In this document: positions 1 to 7,582 of the stretch, piece after piece
How positions within the stretch are numbered: position 1 is the stretch's first letter
How the letters are laid out: the number at the start of each line of letters is the position of its first letter
DNA from: an uncultured Clostridia bacterium
Lineage (GTDB): Bacteria; Bacillota; Clostridia; Christensenellales; UBA1242
NCBI GenBank assembly: GCA_947626155.1
Contig: CANQRC010000002.1
Span: 1-64,000, forward strand
Direction of reading: 5' to 3'
Length of the DNA stretch: 64,000 bases
Position numbers and translations under genes: made by a program
Notes under the pieces: generated by a model
Databases searched by the model: none
The model's input: only the letters and a program-made list of their open reading frames with translations
Told to the model about the DNA's origin: nothing

Positions 1-57
1 AAGGACCGCATCGGTCTGGTGGGAAAGAACGGCGCCGGCAAAACCACGCTGCTGCGC
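1..57 (+). other. Fragment of an ABC-F type ATPase (Walker A) joined to an unrelated gene
   Basis: Frame 1 of the plus strand reads KDRIGLVGKNGAGKTTLLR, a textbook ABC-F family Walker A segment (GxNGAGKTTL). It stops making sense directly after this point, where antisense coding of the neighbouring minus-strand gene begins. The fragment is clearly GC-richer than the flanking sequence (CGC, CTG and GGC codons). It is too short to be a gene. It is most simply an assembly or library chimera at a contig end, less likely a genuine recombination scar. Confidence 0.6.
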
Positions 58-396
58 CAAAAACGCCGTCAAATCAACCGCAAGCTGCTCATAGCCAATT
101 GTCGTCTCCAAAATGTTTTCGTCGACAGATTTAAGTGAGGCAATCAGCTTTTGTTGCTGCTGCTCACTTCGCCTCACCATGGCAAGTGTTCGGCGCAGGT
201 CGTTGTCGGATGAGTGCCTGTGGAATTGGTGGGAAAACCAAACCGCCTCATACTCAGTTCCGTTCATCAAAATGCAGCGAACGCGCGTGTAGGGGCTTGC
301 CTCAAATTTGTCATAAGGCTTTTGCGCAAGGTCTTTCCAACTCATAATAATGCTTTCAAGTTTCTTTGGCTTTTCCAAAAAAGGGTTAAATTTCAT
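1..396 (-). CDS. Conserved clostridial protein of unknown function, 3'-truncated and chimeric at its end
   Basis: This minus-strand reading frame starts at ATG 394-396, preceded by an AGGAGG-type ribosome binding site at 399-405, and stays open to the window edge. Residues 1 to about 113 form a convincing conserved protein with landmarks VRCILMNGTEYEAVWFSHQF, RRSEQQQQKLIASLK and ETTIGYEQLAVDLTA. From memory this resembles a clostridial family with a later ferritin-like helical part, but I cannot confirm that, so no function is assigned. The last roughly 19 codons (positions 1-57) do not belong to it. They are the antisense of an ABC-F ATPase Walker A segment, so the natural gene is interrupted near position 58. 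Either the contig end is chimeric or a real rearrangement truncated the gene. Confidence 0.6.
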   Translation of the reverse strand, partial: MKFNPFLEKPKKLESIIMSWKDLAQKPYDKFEASPYTRVRCILMNGTEYEAVWFSHQFHRHSSDNDLRRTLAMVRRSEQQQQKLIASLKSVDENILETTIGYEQLAVDLTAFLAQQRGFAGAVLSHQTDAVL

Positions 397-481
397 AAGT
401 CCTCCTAAAAGTAGTTTTGCCAAGACAAAAACCAAATATTCAAAGATAAAAACTAAAAAAGAAAAAATTTTCAAACTTGTG

Positions 482-510
482 TTGACAAAAATCAAACAAA
501 TGAGTATAAT
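482..510 (+). promoter_or_regulatory. Consensus sigma-70/SigA promoter for tRNA-Ser
   Basis: A perfect -35 TTGACA (482-487) and a perfect -10 TATAAT (505-510) are separated by 17 nt, ending 17 nt before the tRNA. This is the strongest promoter visible in the window, as expected for a stable RNA gene. Confidence 0.9.
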
Positions 511-527
511 AGAAAGGTCAACAATAT

Positions 528-615
528 GGAGGTTTGGCTGAGCGGTCGAAAGCGGCGGTCTTGAAAACCGTTTAGGTGAAAGCCTACTGGGGTTCGAATC
601 CCTAAGCCTCCGCCA
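528..615 (+). tRNA. tRNA-Ser (anticodon TGA), CCA encoded
   Basis: The acceptor stem GGAGGTT (528-534) pairs with AGCCTCC (605-611) with one G-U pair, followed by discriminator G and an encoded CCA (613-615). The anticodon arm has the loop CTTGAAA (560-566) with anticodon TGA at 562-564. The T arm carries GGTTCGAATCC (590-601). A long variable arm (TTTAGGTGAAAGCCTA region) marks it as a class II tRNA, which fits serine with the UGA anticodon. Confidence 0.96.
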
Positions 616-708
616 AAAGGGAACTGTTCGCACCCTAAACTAAAAAATGGGTGTGAACTTTTCTTTTTATATGATTGTATAGGTATGGTAATATATTTTA
701 ACTAAATA

Positions 709-736
709 TTGACTTTTTTGAAAGATTTATTATAAT
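709..736 (+). promoter_or_regulatory. Putative promoter of the transglutaminase/NlpC-like gene
   Basis: A -35-like TTGACT (709-714) and a perfect -10 TATAAT (731-736) are separated by 16 nt. Transcription would start near 743. A GAGGTG ribosome-binding-like sequence at 746-751 is not followed at proper spacing by an in-frame ATG, GTG or TTG, so the translation start of the next gene remains uncertain. Confidence 0.55.
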
Positions 737-800
737 AAAAACAGCGAGGTGTAATTTCGATACAATTTTAAATATTGAAAACGTTGATAAAATAAAAAAT

Positions 801-2219
801 ATGAGTGGAAAAGTTGTTGTTGATATAACCGACCATAATGTAAACAAACAGCAGCTTGAAATTTTAAGAAAGTTGGCATCAAACAATCAAATTGTTGTGC
901 AAGACACAAATTGGTTTGGTGGCGTTTGGTCTTTAAATGATTATTTGAAAGCTGAAAATTTGCTTGATGACGTGGCTGAAAAAATAAACTCGAAAGCGTC
1001 ATCAAATTTTGAGTATTTTATTTGTGCCTATCATTATGCAACAAATCGAAACTATAAATTTGCGCCAAAAGGCTCGCCTTTTCAAGCGTGCAGAAGTTAT
1101 GTAGATGTTCTAAACAATGGTTATTGTGTCTGCGTTGGATATGCCACAATTTTGAAAAGGCTTTGCGAAAAGCGAGGCATTCCATGTGCTGTACAAGGTT
1201 GCTTGGCAAAAGATAAGTATGGGAAAGTTGTAAATCATGCCAATTGTTTAGTGTTTTTGAGAGATGAAAAATATGGCGTTTTCGGGCTATTTTACAGCGA
1301 TCCAAGAATGGATTGCTTAGATTTTCAAGATAAAAGTGACTTATCGTGGAATCTGAATATGCTTGCTTTGCCGATAACTGAAATTGGGAAAATTCAAATT
1401 AAGCTTTGGGATGATGACACGATAATTGAGATGAATGATTTCCAAAGTATATATTATTCGAGACGACCAACACAATTTGATTTGGACTATTTTGGCAAAT
1501 TTTTTAATTTTACAGACACAAACACAGTCATGTGGCTAAAATATTGCAAAGGAATAACTTTAAACCAAATCCAAAACGCATTGAAGAACATTGGCCTAAG
1601 CCAAGAACAAATTATAGCAACTTCCAAAAACCTTGTGGAGCGACAACATTTGTTTTTGCAGGAATATGATAGCTCAAATGCAATTTCAAACGAGTGGCAA
1701 AAGAGATTGGCTTTTGGGCAATATATACAGGATTTTGTCTCGCATGCCGGTAGAAAAGATAATGTGTGCAAACTCGATTGCGCAACATTTGTGTATGTGC
1801 TATATAAGAATTTCTTTGGCGTGGATATTCTTGAAAACGGATTTGGTGGCAGTTGGACAGGTAAAATTGCCACATCTAAAATTGGCGCCGAGCCAAAATT
1901 TATTGATGAAAATGCTTCAATAGAACAAAAGATCAACTTTATTGACACAAAATGTAAAGCTGGAGATATATTATTTTTCCACAGGCAATCCCTAAAAGAA
2001 AGCAATGTCTCGGATGAAAACTTTTATCCCGGACATTGTGCAATTTACTTGGGCAATCATAAATTTATTGATTCGAGATTAACAACAAGAGGTGGAATAG
2101 CGATCTCCGACATAGAAACTGACAACTATATGCCAAACTTTGTTGGCTTTAAAGATGTTATTTCGGCACTAAACATAACTAACAAACTAGAAAACGAAAG
2201 TTCTTCATTGGAATTTTAG
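801..2219 (+). CDS. Two-domain papain-fold protein: transglutaminase-like plus NlpC/P60-like
   Basis: A 472-residue protein without a signal peptide or membrane segment. The N-terminal half has the transglutaminase-like pattern GYCVCVGYATILKRLCEKRG near residue 107 (nucleophile Cys plus helix). It is followed by a His in NHANCLVF and an Asp in YSDPRMD, which together suggest a Cys-His-Asp triad. The C-terminal half has an NlpC/P60-like arrangement: LDCATFVYVLYKNFFGVD (Cys on a helix), AGDILFFHR and GHCAIYLGNHKFIDS (His). Both folds belong to the papain-like superfamily, so this is probably two cysteine-hydrolase domains in one chain; substrates are unknown. No ribosome binding site precedes ATG 801, and the frame is open back to 702 with coding-like sequence, so a longer N-terminus or a damaged start is possible. 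A terminator follows. Confidence 0.7.
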   Translation: MSGKVVVDITDHNVNKQQLEILRKLASNNQIVVQDTNWFGGVWSLNDYLKAENLLDDVAEKINSKASSNFEYFICAYHYATNRNYKFAPKGSPFQACRSYVDVLNNGYCVCVGYATILKRLCEKRGIPCAVQGCLAKDKYGKVVNHANCLVFLRDEKYGVFGLFYSDPRMDCLDFQDKSDLSWNLNMLALPITEIGKIQIKLWDDDTIIEMNDFQSIYYSRRPTQFDLDYFGKFFNFTDTNTVMWLKYCKGITLNQIQNALKNIGLSQEQIIATSKNLVERQHLFLQEYDSSNAISNEWQKRLAFGQYIQDFVSHAGRKDNVCKLDCATFVYVLYKNFFGVDILENGFGGSWTGKIATSKIGAEPKFIDENASIEQKINFIDTKCKAGDILFFHRQSLKESNVSDENFYPGHCAIYLGNHKFIDSRLTTRGGIAISDIETDNYMPNFVGFKDVISALNITNKLENESSSLEF

Positions 2220-2253
2220 GGTGCGAATAAGCGCCCTGACAGTCCGCCAGAGA

Positions 2254-2280
2254 AAAGCAACCATGTAAGCGGTTGTTTTT
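2254..2280 (+). terminator. Rho-independent terminator
   Basis: The stem AAAGCAACC / GGTTGTTTTT closes an ATGTAAGC loop and runs into a T tract, 35 nt after the stop of the transglutaminase/NlpC-like gene. Confidence 0.75.
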
Positions 2281-2504
2281 TTGTTAAAAGATTTTGTAAA
2301 ATTTTGTAAAACATTGAAAATGCGGAGCGTTTTTGCTCTCGCGTTTTATTTTAATTCGTTTGTAGAACATAAAAGACGCTGCTTTTTGCTCTAAGAAACC
2401 TTTCGTGCAGCGGGAAAAAGCGTGAAAAATTCAAATTATTTTATTAAATCTTTACAAAAATCAAAAAAAATGATAAAATTAATAAAATTTATAGGAGATT
2501 TAAT
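2281..2504. other. Intergenic stretch, AT-rich, no gene seen
   Basis: Together with the preceding terminator this is 285 nt without a gene. The middle (2325-2430) is somewhat less AT-rich and has several short inverted GCTCT/AGAGC-like segments but no convincing RNA family or ORF. The last 60 nt are AT-rich and end in a good ribosome binding site (AGGAGA) for the next gene. Confidence 0.5.
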
Positions 2505-3005
2505 ATGTTTGAAAGAGAAATTGACGCGTTAAAAGCTTTAGCGAACGGAATTGACTACTTCACAGGTGAAAAGTGTATAAATGACAGCATTTTAAATGAT
2601 CCCGATATCATTCGCACGCTATATAGGGTTTGCGAGATTTTAAAAGATGTTCCGCCAAAGAAAGTAAAGAAGGCGGATTTTGTTTGTCCACTTGACTTGG
2701 AGAGAAAGTTTGATTATGAAGAAGGTTTAAGTTTAACGCAAATTATTGATAAAATTGCCAGCCTGTATCCAAACATGAAGAGATTGAAGTATTCCCAAGT
2801 TGCTGACATTTTGATTAGAAAAGGCTTGTTAGAAAAAGTTCTGGATGAAGATGGCAAAACCAAAAACAAAGCAACTTCTGTTGCTGAAAAATATGGAATA
2901 ATTAACAAACAAAAAGTCTCCGCGTATGGGAGACAATATGAGGTTGTCAATTACACAAAAGATGGTCAAAAATTTGTTTTGTCCTGCTTAAAAGAAATAA
3001 GATGA
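2505..3005 (+). CDS. Hypothetical protein, helical, possibly winged-helix-like C-terminus
   Basis: A 166-residue soluble protein that I do not recognise. It starts with MFEREIDALKALANGIDYFTGE and has an N-terminal helical part (to about residue 60). A central segment reads LSLTQIIDKIASLYPNMKRLKYSQVADILIRKGLLEKV, and the C-terminal part contains VAEKYGI and YGRQYEVVNYTKDGQKFVL. The central and C-terminal pattern (helix, helix, then a hairpin of beta strands) could be a winged-helix fold, which is inference only. A clear ribosome binding site (AGGAGA) precedes the ATG. The next gene begins 22 nt downstream on the same strand, so the two may be co-transcribed. Confidence 0.7.
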   Translation: MFEREIDALKALANGIDYFTGEKCINDSILNDPDIIRTLYRVCEILKDVPPKKVKKADFVCPLDLERKFDYEEGLSLTQIIDKIASLYPNMKRLKYSQVADILIRKGLLEKVLDEDGKTKNKATSVAEKYGIINKQKVSAYGRQYEVVNYTKDGQKFVLSCLKEIR

Positions 3006-3027
3006 TATAATTAAAGTAGGAGGGGCT

Positions 3028-3999
3028 ATGTGCACGGCACTAAGTTTTAAAACTAAAGATTTTTATTTTGGAAGAAATTTAGATTATGAATTTTCTTACA
3101 ACGAGACGGTTACAATTACACCGAGAAACTATCCTTTCAAATTTCGTTGCATGGGGAAGAACGAAAAACACTATGCCATGATTGGAATGGCGTTTGTGCA
3201 GGAGGATTATCCTCTTTATTATGATGCCACAAATGAAAAGGGGCTTAGCATTGCGGGCTTGAATTTTCCAGGCAACGCGTTTTATGCAAAAAGAGCAAAG
3301 GACAAAGAAAATATTGCGCCTTTTGAATTTATCCCTTACATCCTTGCAAACTGTAAGAATGTGGCTGAGGCAAGAAAATTGCTAAAAAACTTGAATGTTT
3401 TTGATGAAGATTTTTCAGCGGCGCTTCCACACTCGCCACTTCACTGGCTTATTTCTGACAAAAAGGAGAGCATTGTTGTTGAGCCTCTCAAAGACGGGCT
3501 GAAGGTTTATGACAACCCTGTTGGCGTTTTGACAAACAACCCAACTTTTGATTTTCACATGACAAATCTTGCAAATTATCTTAATGTCACGCGAGAGGAG
3601 GCGACAAGTAGATTTTCAAGCCAGCTGAGCCTAGTTCCTTTCAGCCGCGGCATGGGCGGGATTGGCTTGCCAGGGGATTTATCTTCCGCGTCAAGATTTG
3701 TTAAGGCGGCCTTTACAAAACTCAACTCAGTTTCCGGTGACGACGAAAGCGAAAGCGTAAATCAATTTTTCCATATCTTAACTTCTGTTGAGCAGCAAAA
3801 AGGCTGCTGCAAAGTTGAGAAAGGTTTTGAATACACAATTTATTCTTCTTGCTGCAACACCGGCAAAGGAATTTATTATTATACAACTTACAACAACCGC
3901 CAAATTGTTGGAGTGGACATGAGAAAAGAGAATTTGAACGGGAAAACTTTGAAATCTTATCCACTTTTGAAAGAAGAAAAATTTTTAATTCAAAACTAA
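3028..3999 (+). CDS. Choloylglycine hydrolase family protein (bile salt hydrolase / penicillin V acylase type)
   Basis: A 323-residue Ntn-hydrolase that cleaves linear amides: conjugated bile salts, penicillin V or N-acyl-homoserine lactones, depending on the member. Initiator Met is followed by Cys2, the N-terminal nucleophile after Met removal. The other family catalytic or binding positions are present: Arg16 and Asp19 in FGRNLDYEF, Asn79 in GLNFPGN, Asn171 in TNNP and Arg223 in SSASRFVKAAF. The length is typical (about 320-330). There is no signal peptide, so it acts in the cytoplasm. A strong GGAGGGG ribosome binding site lies just upstream. The substrate preference cannot be told from sequence by eye; bile salt hydrolysis would fit a gut host. 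Confidence 0.93.
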   Translation: MCTALSFKTKDFYFGRNLDYEFSYNETVTITPRNYPFKFRCMGKNEKHYAMIGMAFVQEDYPLYYDATNEKGLSIAGLNFPGNAFYAKRAKDKENIAPFEFIPYILANCKNVAEARKLLKNLNVFDEDFSAALPHSPLHWLISDKKESIVVEPLKDGLKVYDNPVGVLTNNPTFDFHMTNLANYLNVTREEATSRFSSQLSLVPFSRGMGGIGLPGDLSSASRFVKAAFTKLNSVSGDDESESVNQFFHILTSVEQQKGCCKVEKGFEYTIYSSCCNTGKGIYYYTTYNNRQIVGVDMRKENLNGKTLKSYPLLKEEKFLIQN

Positions 4000-4027
4000 A
4001 AAGGACAAAAAAATAACACTTTTTATT

Positions 4028-4060
4028 AAAAAATGTAGAAAATCCCTTTCTACATTTTTT
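4028..4060. terminator. Bidirectional terminator between convergent genes
   Basis: A perfect 14-bp stem (AAAAAATGTAGAAA, 4028-4041, with its complement at 4047-4060) around an ATCCC loop has A and T tracts on both sides. It sits between the convergent choloylglycine hydrolase and thymidine kinase genes and can serve both. Confidence 0.85.
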
Positions 4061-4062
4061 GT

Positions 4063-4647
4063 TTATTTGTTTTCTTTTATTCTTTTTTTGTAGCAGTTGT
4101 AACACATACTCTCATAACTTTCGTCTGCGCCAATCATGATTTCGGCGCCGTCTGTGACAATTTTGCCGCCAACAATTCTTGCGTTCACCGTGGCTTTTCT
4201 TCCGCACTTGCAAACGGATTTAATTTCCGAAAGGCTGTCCGCAATTTCAACAAGCCGCTTGCTGCCCTCAAAAAGTTCGGTCTTAAAATTTGTTAAAAGC
4301 CCATAACACAAAACGGGCACTTTTGTGCTTGCATCTTTCAGTTCGTCAACCTGACCTCTTGTAAGAAATTGTGCCTCGTCAACAATTATCACGCAGTCAG
4401 GGTGAAGAATGTCATACTTTTTGCAAAGGTCAACAAAACTGTCGCTTTCGGAAAACTCAATACACTCGCTGGTAAGCCCAATTCTTGTGCTGACCATGGG
4501 CTTGCCGTCAATCACGCAGCGTGTGTCGGTCTTTGGCTTGAACAAAAACACCTTGAACCCTTTTGTTATGTAATTAAATCTGCACATCAGCGCCTGAGCG
4601 GTTTTGGAACTTCCCATTGCGCCATATTTGAAATATAACTTATTCAT
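4063..4647 (-). CDS. tdk: Thymidine kinase (TK1 type)
   Basis: A 194-residue enzyme that phosphorylates thymidine with ATP in the pyrimidine salvage pathway. Walker A is GAMGSSKT (residues 9-16), Walker B is CVIIVDEAQF with the catalytic Glu, and the lid/zinc site is built from CKCG and CYNC pairs, all typical of type II thymidine kinases. The length is normal for the family. It ends at the shared bidirectional terminator and has no close operon partner. Together with tmk and dut elsewhere in the window it completes a dTMP/dTTP supply set. Confidence 0.95.
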   Translation of the reverse strand: MNKLYFKYGAMGSSKTAQALMCRFNYITKGFKVFLFKPKTDTRCVIDGKPMVSTRIGLTSECIEFSESDSFVDLCKKYDILHPDCVIIVDEAQFLTRGQVDELKDASTKVPVLCYGLLTNFKTELFEGSKRLVEIADSLSEIKSVCKCGRKATVNARIVGGKIVTDGAEIMIGADESYESMCYNCYKKRIKENK

Positions 4648-4803
4648 TTTTTGCCCTTTTTCATTTTAATAAAACAGCAAAATTTTGTCAACAAAATAAA
4701 TTAGAAAAAATTATCGAAAAAATACTTAAAAAATAAAAAATATTAAAAAATTAACAAAAAATTCAAAAAAAATAAGAAAAAATCATTAAAAAATGCAATT
4801 TTT
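4648..4803. other. Very AT-rich intergenic spacer
   Basis: This is 156 nt of nearly pure A/T with poly-A runs between tdk and the YolD-like gene, both on the minus strand. It should hold the tdk promoter and the terminator of the polymerase operon. No unambiguous hairpin or -35/-10 pair can be picked out of the low-complexity sequence. Confidence 0.4.
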
Positions 4804-5118
4804 TTATTTTTTTACAATTAAATCTGTTAAATCCGAGAAATTTATTGATAAATTTCCTATTTTAATTATTTGATTTTCATACTCCACTTTTGCCTTTCCC
4901 GAAGAAGTTTTGTAGTAGCCGTCAGAAAAATATTTTGCGCTGACAACATCACTTTTTGTGAGGTTTAAAAGAGTTTTAGAAATTTCTTCAATCTTCTCTT
5001 CCGGCAAATCTCCTTTCAGCATTTTGTCGTGTTCATATTCTTTCATTCTCAAGGCGGCTTGCAAGCCTTTAAGCGCATCAAAAGGCGCAAACTGTTTTGC
5101 TCTGTCTTGCCTTGACAT
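4804..5118 (-). CDS. YolD-like protein paired with a Y-family polymerase
   Basis: A small soluble protein of about 104 residues. The start is set at ATG 5116-5118 (MSRQDRAKQFAPFDAL), preceded by GGAGAG. A longer reading from TTG at 5166 would overlap the polymerase gene by 47 nt and is less likely. The RAKQFAPFDALKGLQAAL segment is characteristic of YolD-like proteins of Bacillota, which are encoded next to UvrX/DinB-type polymerases and are thought to be their partners in the damage response. It begins 1 nt beyond the polymerase stop codon, so the two genes are one transcription unit. Confidence 0.8.
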   Translation of the reverse strand: MSRQDRAKQFAPFDALKGLQAALRMKEYEHDKMLKGDLPEEKIEEISKTLLNLTKSDVVSAKYFSDGYYKTSSGKAKVEYENQIIKIGNLSINFSDLTDLIVKK

Positions 5119-5119
5119 T

Positions 5120-6394
5120 TTAACTCTCTCCACTTTTATGCCCTCCAATTGTTTTGTTGCGCTCAATTATTGTTGCGTTCTTTTCAAAGTCCGCGGCTTT
5201 CAAAACAGAATTCTTTCCATACTTGTCTTGAAGCGCCAAAATGCTTCTCACAAGATTTTTTTCTTTCTCAATCTCGCTCTCATTCACAAACATATCATAC
5301 ATCTCATATTCCGCTGGCAAGAGGTCGAACCCATAGCCAAGTTTTCTTATTGGCTTTCTTTTGTCCACAAAATTTTCAAACATTTCGTCGGCAACTTTTC
5401 CTATTATAGAATACAGGTTTGTTGCAATGTTCATCCTGCGCATATCTTTTGCGCCGCTTTTGTCATCGCCATAGCCAACAAACAAGTGTATGTGGTCGGT
5501 GACATAGTTTTGGCGGAACATATCATAGCAGCCGTTTTGCACCATCTCTTGCATGACAAGTTTTGCATCCTGAAAGCCATAGTTGCAAGGCAAAATTTGA
5601 GAGGACGAAATGGATTTGGCCTTGGACTTGTAACTTTTTATGTCACTCATCAAACAGCTCTCTCTGCCCCAGGCGTGGTCAATGAGAAGTTCGGCATTTA
5701 TTCCAAATTCGCTATAAAGCACATCCTCGTTTGCCTTGGCAATTCCCTCCATGTCATAGATGCCGTGTTTTGCCAAACGGTTTATTGTGCCGGTGGAAAT
5801 TCCCCAAAAATCCGAAAGCGGCTGATGATTCCAAAGCGTCTTTTTAAACTTCTCTTCCGTCAGCCAGCCAATTCTGTCTTTTGTGTGTTTTGCGGTTATG
5901 TCCAGCGCAATCTTTGCAAGATACAAATTTGTTCCAATTCCCACTGACGAAGGAATGTGAAGTTTTTCTAAAATTTCCGCCATAAGTTTGTTTGCAAACT
6001 CCTTTGCGCGCAAATTGTAAAGTTTCAAATAGTCCGTCACGTCCAAAAAACACTCGTCTATTGAATAAACGTGGATGTCGCTTTTGTCAATATATCTCAA
6101 ATAGATGGCATAAATCTCGGCGGCGTAGTCAATGTATTTTTTCATTCTTGGTGGCGCAATTAAAAAATCTATGTCTTTTGGAATTTCAAAGAGTCGGCAG
6201 CGGTTTCTCACTCCAAGATTTTTTAGCGCAGGCGAGACAGCCAAGCAAATTGTTCCGCTTTTTCTTGTCTCGTCCGCAACAACAAGTTTTGTTGACATGG
6301 CGTCAAGGCCGCGCTCGGCACATTCCACCGACGCGAAGAAGGACTTCATATCAATCACAAAATAAACTCTTTGCTTTTCCACTTGTTTTTCCAC
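5120..6394 (-). CDS. Y-family DNA polymerase (UvrX/ImpB-MucB-SamB type)
   Basis: A 424-residue translesion DNA polymerase. Catalytic carboxylates lie in DMKSFFASVEC (near residue 16) and in YSIDECFLDVT (near residue 110). The fingers/palm helix is GIGTNLYLAKIALDITAK, the HhH-like region is around FWGISTGTINRLAKHGI, and the little-finger region follows. The FFASVE motif and the YolD-like partner place it with the UvrX branch of Bacillota rather than classical DinB/Pol IV. The start is GTG at 6392-6394; a second GTG four codons later is possible. No beta-clamp motif could be assigned with certainty. A -10 element TATACT ends only 6 nt before the start, suggesting a leaderless transcript. I saw no clear LexA box. 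Confidence 0.93.
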   Translation of the reverse strand: MEKQVEKQRVYFVIDMKSFFASVECAERGLDAMSTKLVVADETRKSGTICLAVSPALKNLGVRNRCRLFEIPKDIDFLIAPPRMKKYIDYAAEIYAIYLRYIDKSDIHVYSIDECFLDVTDYLKLYNLRAKEFANKLMAEILEKLHIPSSVGIGTNLYLAKIALDITAKHTKDRIGWLTEEKFKKTLWNHQPLSDFWGISTGTINRLAKHGIYDMEGIAKANEDVLYSEFGINAELLIDHAWGRESCLMSDIKSYKSKAKSISSSQILPCNYGFQDAKLVMQEMVQNGCYDMFRQNYVTDHIHLFVGYGDDKSGAKDMRRMNIATNLYSIIGKVADEMFENFVDKRKPIRKLGYGFDLLPAEYEMYDMFVNESEIEKEKNLVRSILALQDKYGKNSVLKAADFEKNATIIERNKTIGGHKSGES

Positions 6395-6400
6395 AAACTT

Positions 6401-6464
6401 AGTATAGCACTTTTTCTTGCAATCATCAAAAAAGTGTTGAAAAATTTTTGTTTTGTGCTATAAT
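6401..6464. promoter_or_regulatory. Divergent promoters of the Y-family polymerase and GH18 genes
   Basis: Minus strand: TTGATG (6429-6424) and TATACT (6406-6401) with a 17-nt spacer. Plus strand: TTGAAA (6437-6442) and TATAAT (6459-6464) with a 16-nt spacer and an extended TGC before the -10. Both -10 boxes lie 6 nt before their start codons, so transcription should begin at or next to the start codons. Neither gene has a Shine-Dalgarno sequence. Confidence 0.65.
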
Positions 6465-6470
6465 TGAGCC

Positions 6471-7478
6471 ATGAAAAAGTTTTTTAGCATTTTGTGCGTG
6501 TTTTTGTTTGTGATTTGTTGCGCGCCGCTGTTTGGGGGCTGCGGAGGAAATTCGCCCAAAAGAGATTTTAGGGTGGTTGCATACATTCGGGCAGAAGATG
6601 CGATGAACAGCAATTTTGACAAGTCCCACATAAGTCAAGCAACGGATATTATTTTGTTTGAGACTGCAATTTTTAACGAATATGGCATGATTTTTAGGGA
6701 TGAAAGATTTGACGATGTGCTTAACAACGTTCGCTCGGCAATGAATCAAAAGCAAAAATTGTATGTGAACCTGCTCGGCCCAGACGGCACAAGTGAGAAC
6801 GAGGAGACCAGAAAACAAGAGCAAGCAGTTTTTCATAATATGGCGTTTGAAAATGGCTTGCTGGAAGGCAACATAGAAGAACTTCTTTCTACATATCAAT
6901 TTGACGGCGTTTGCTTTGATTATGAGTTTCCTCTTACTGATGAAGATTGGCAAATTTACAACACATTTTTGGTCAGCCTGGCCGGCGTTTTGGGCGAAGA
7001 GTATGACATTGGCGTGGCGTTTTCTTATTGGGATTCAAAATATTCCGAGGAGGCAATGGAGGCGGTTGACCTCTTTGCGCTTATGAGCTATGACAACTTT
7101 GACGAGGAGGACAACAACAAACATTCCACTCTTGCGGACGCAAAGAAAGATGTTGAAAGAGTGCTGGAAAAGGGCTTTGAGAAAGAAAAACTTGTGCTTG
7201 GCGTTCCGTTTTATGCAAGACCAACAACGGGAGAGAGATATTGGTATAGTTATAAAGACTATTATGACAAAATTGATGAAGAGGGGCTTTATAACGACCC
7301 AGAGACGGGCCTAACATTCTCTTTTAACACCTATGATGTGATTTATCAAAAGACCAAATATGCCATAGAGCAAAATTTGGCAGGCGTTATGATTTGGCAT
7401 TACGGATGTGACCTGCCCGCAACGGACAACCACTCCCTCTTCAACGCCATCACAAAGAGCATTCAAGACAATTTATAA
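6471..7478 (+). CDS. Lipoprotein with glycoside hydrolase family 18-like domain
   Basis: A 335-residue predicted lipoprotein. Residues 1-24 form a signal peptide ending in LFGGC (Cys24 as lipid anchor). The rest is a GH18-type TIM barrel: the catalytic signature DGVCFDYE at 145-152 corresponds to DxxDxDxE, with Glu152 as the acid. SYD at 206-208 and a terminal strand with IWHYGCD are further GH18 landmarks. GH18 enzymes cleave chitin, chitobiose or peptidoglycan-type amino sugars; members with the YE ending also act as spore or cell-wall hydrolases. It is probably exposed on the outer face of the membrane. The start codon follows the -10 box by 6 nt and lacks a ribosome binding site. Confidence 0.87.
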   Translation: MKKFFSILCVFLFVICCAPLFGGCGGNSPKRDFRVVAYIRAEDAMNSNFDKSHISQATDIILFETAIFNEYGMIFRDERFDDVLNNVRSAMNQKQKLYVNLLGPDGTSENEETRKQEQAVFHNMAFENGLLEGNIEELLSTYQFDGVCFDYEFPLTDEDWQIYNTFLVSLAGVLGEEYDIGVAFSYWDSKYSEEAMEAVDLFALMSYDNFDEEDNNKHSTLADAKKDVERVLEKGFEKEKLVLGVPFYARPTTGERYWYSYKDYYDKIDEEGLYNDPETGLTFSFNTYDVIYQKTKYAIEQNLAGVMIWHYGCDLPATDNHSLFNAITKSIQDNL

Positions 7479-7516
7479 ACAAAATTGGGCTTGGCAAATA
7501 AATGTGTTTGTTAAGA

Positions 7517-7541
7517 AAAAACCGCATGAGTTGCGGTTTTT
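7517..7541. terminator. Bidirectional terminator
   Basis: The stem AAAAACCGCA / TGCGGTTTTT around loop TGAGT lies between two convergent lipoprotein genes and is symmetric enough to end both transcripts. Confidence 0.85.
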
Positions 7542-7582
7542 CATTTTGAGAGATTTGCAATTAAGTTTTGTGGCAGTCTTTT

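Noticed and set aside
135..541. Short plus-strand frames between the window start and tRNA-Ser
   Set aside because: They are antisense to the conserved minus-strand gene or run through the tRNA promoter, with no ribosome binding sites or domains.
4958..5947. A 329-codon plus-strand frame across the polymerase and YolD-like genes
   Set aside because: The opposite strand carries clear Y-family and YolD motifs in proper order; this frame has none.
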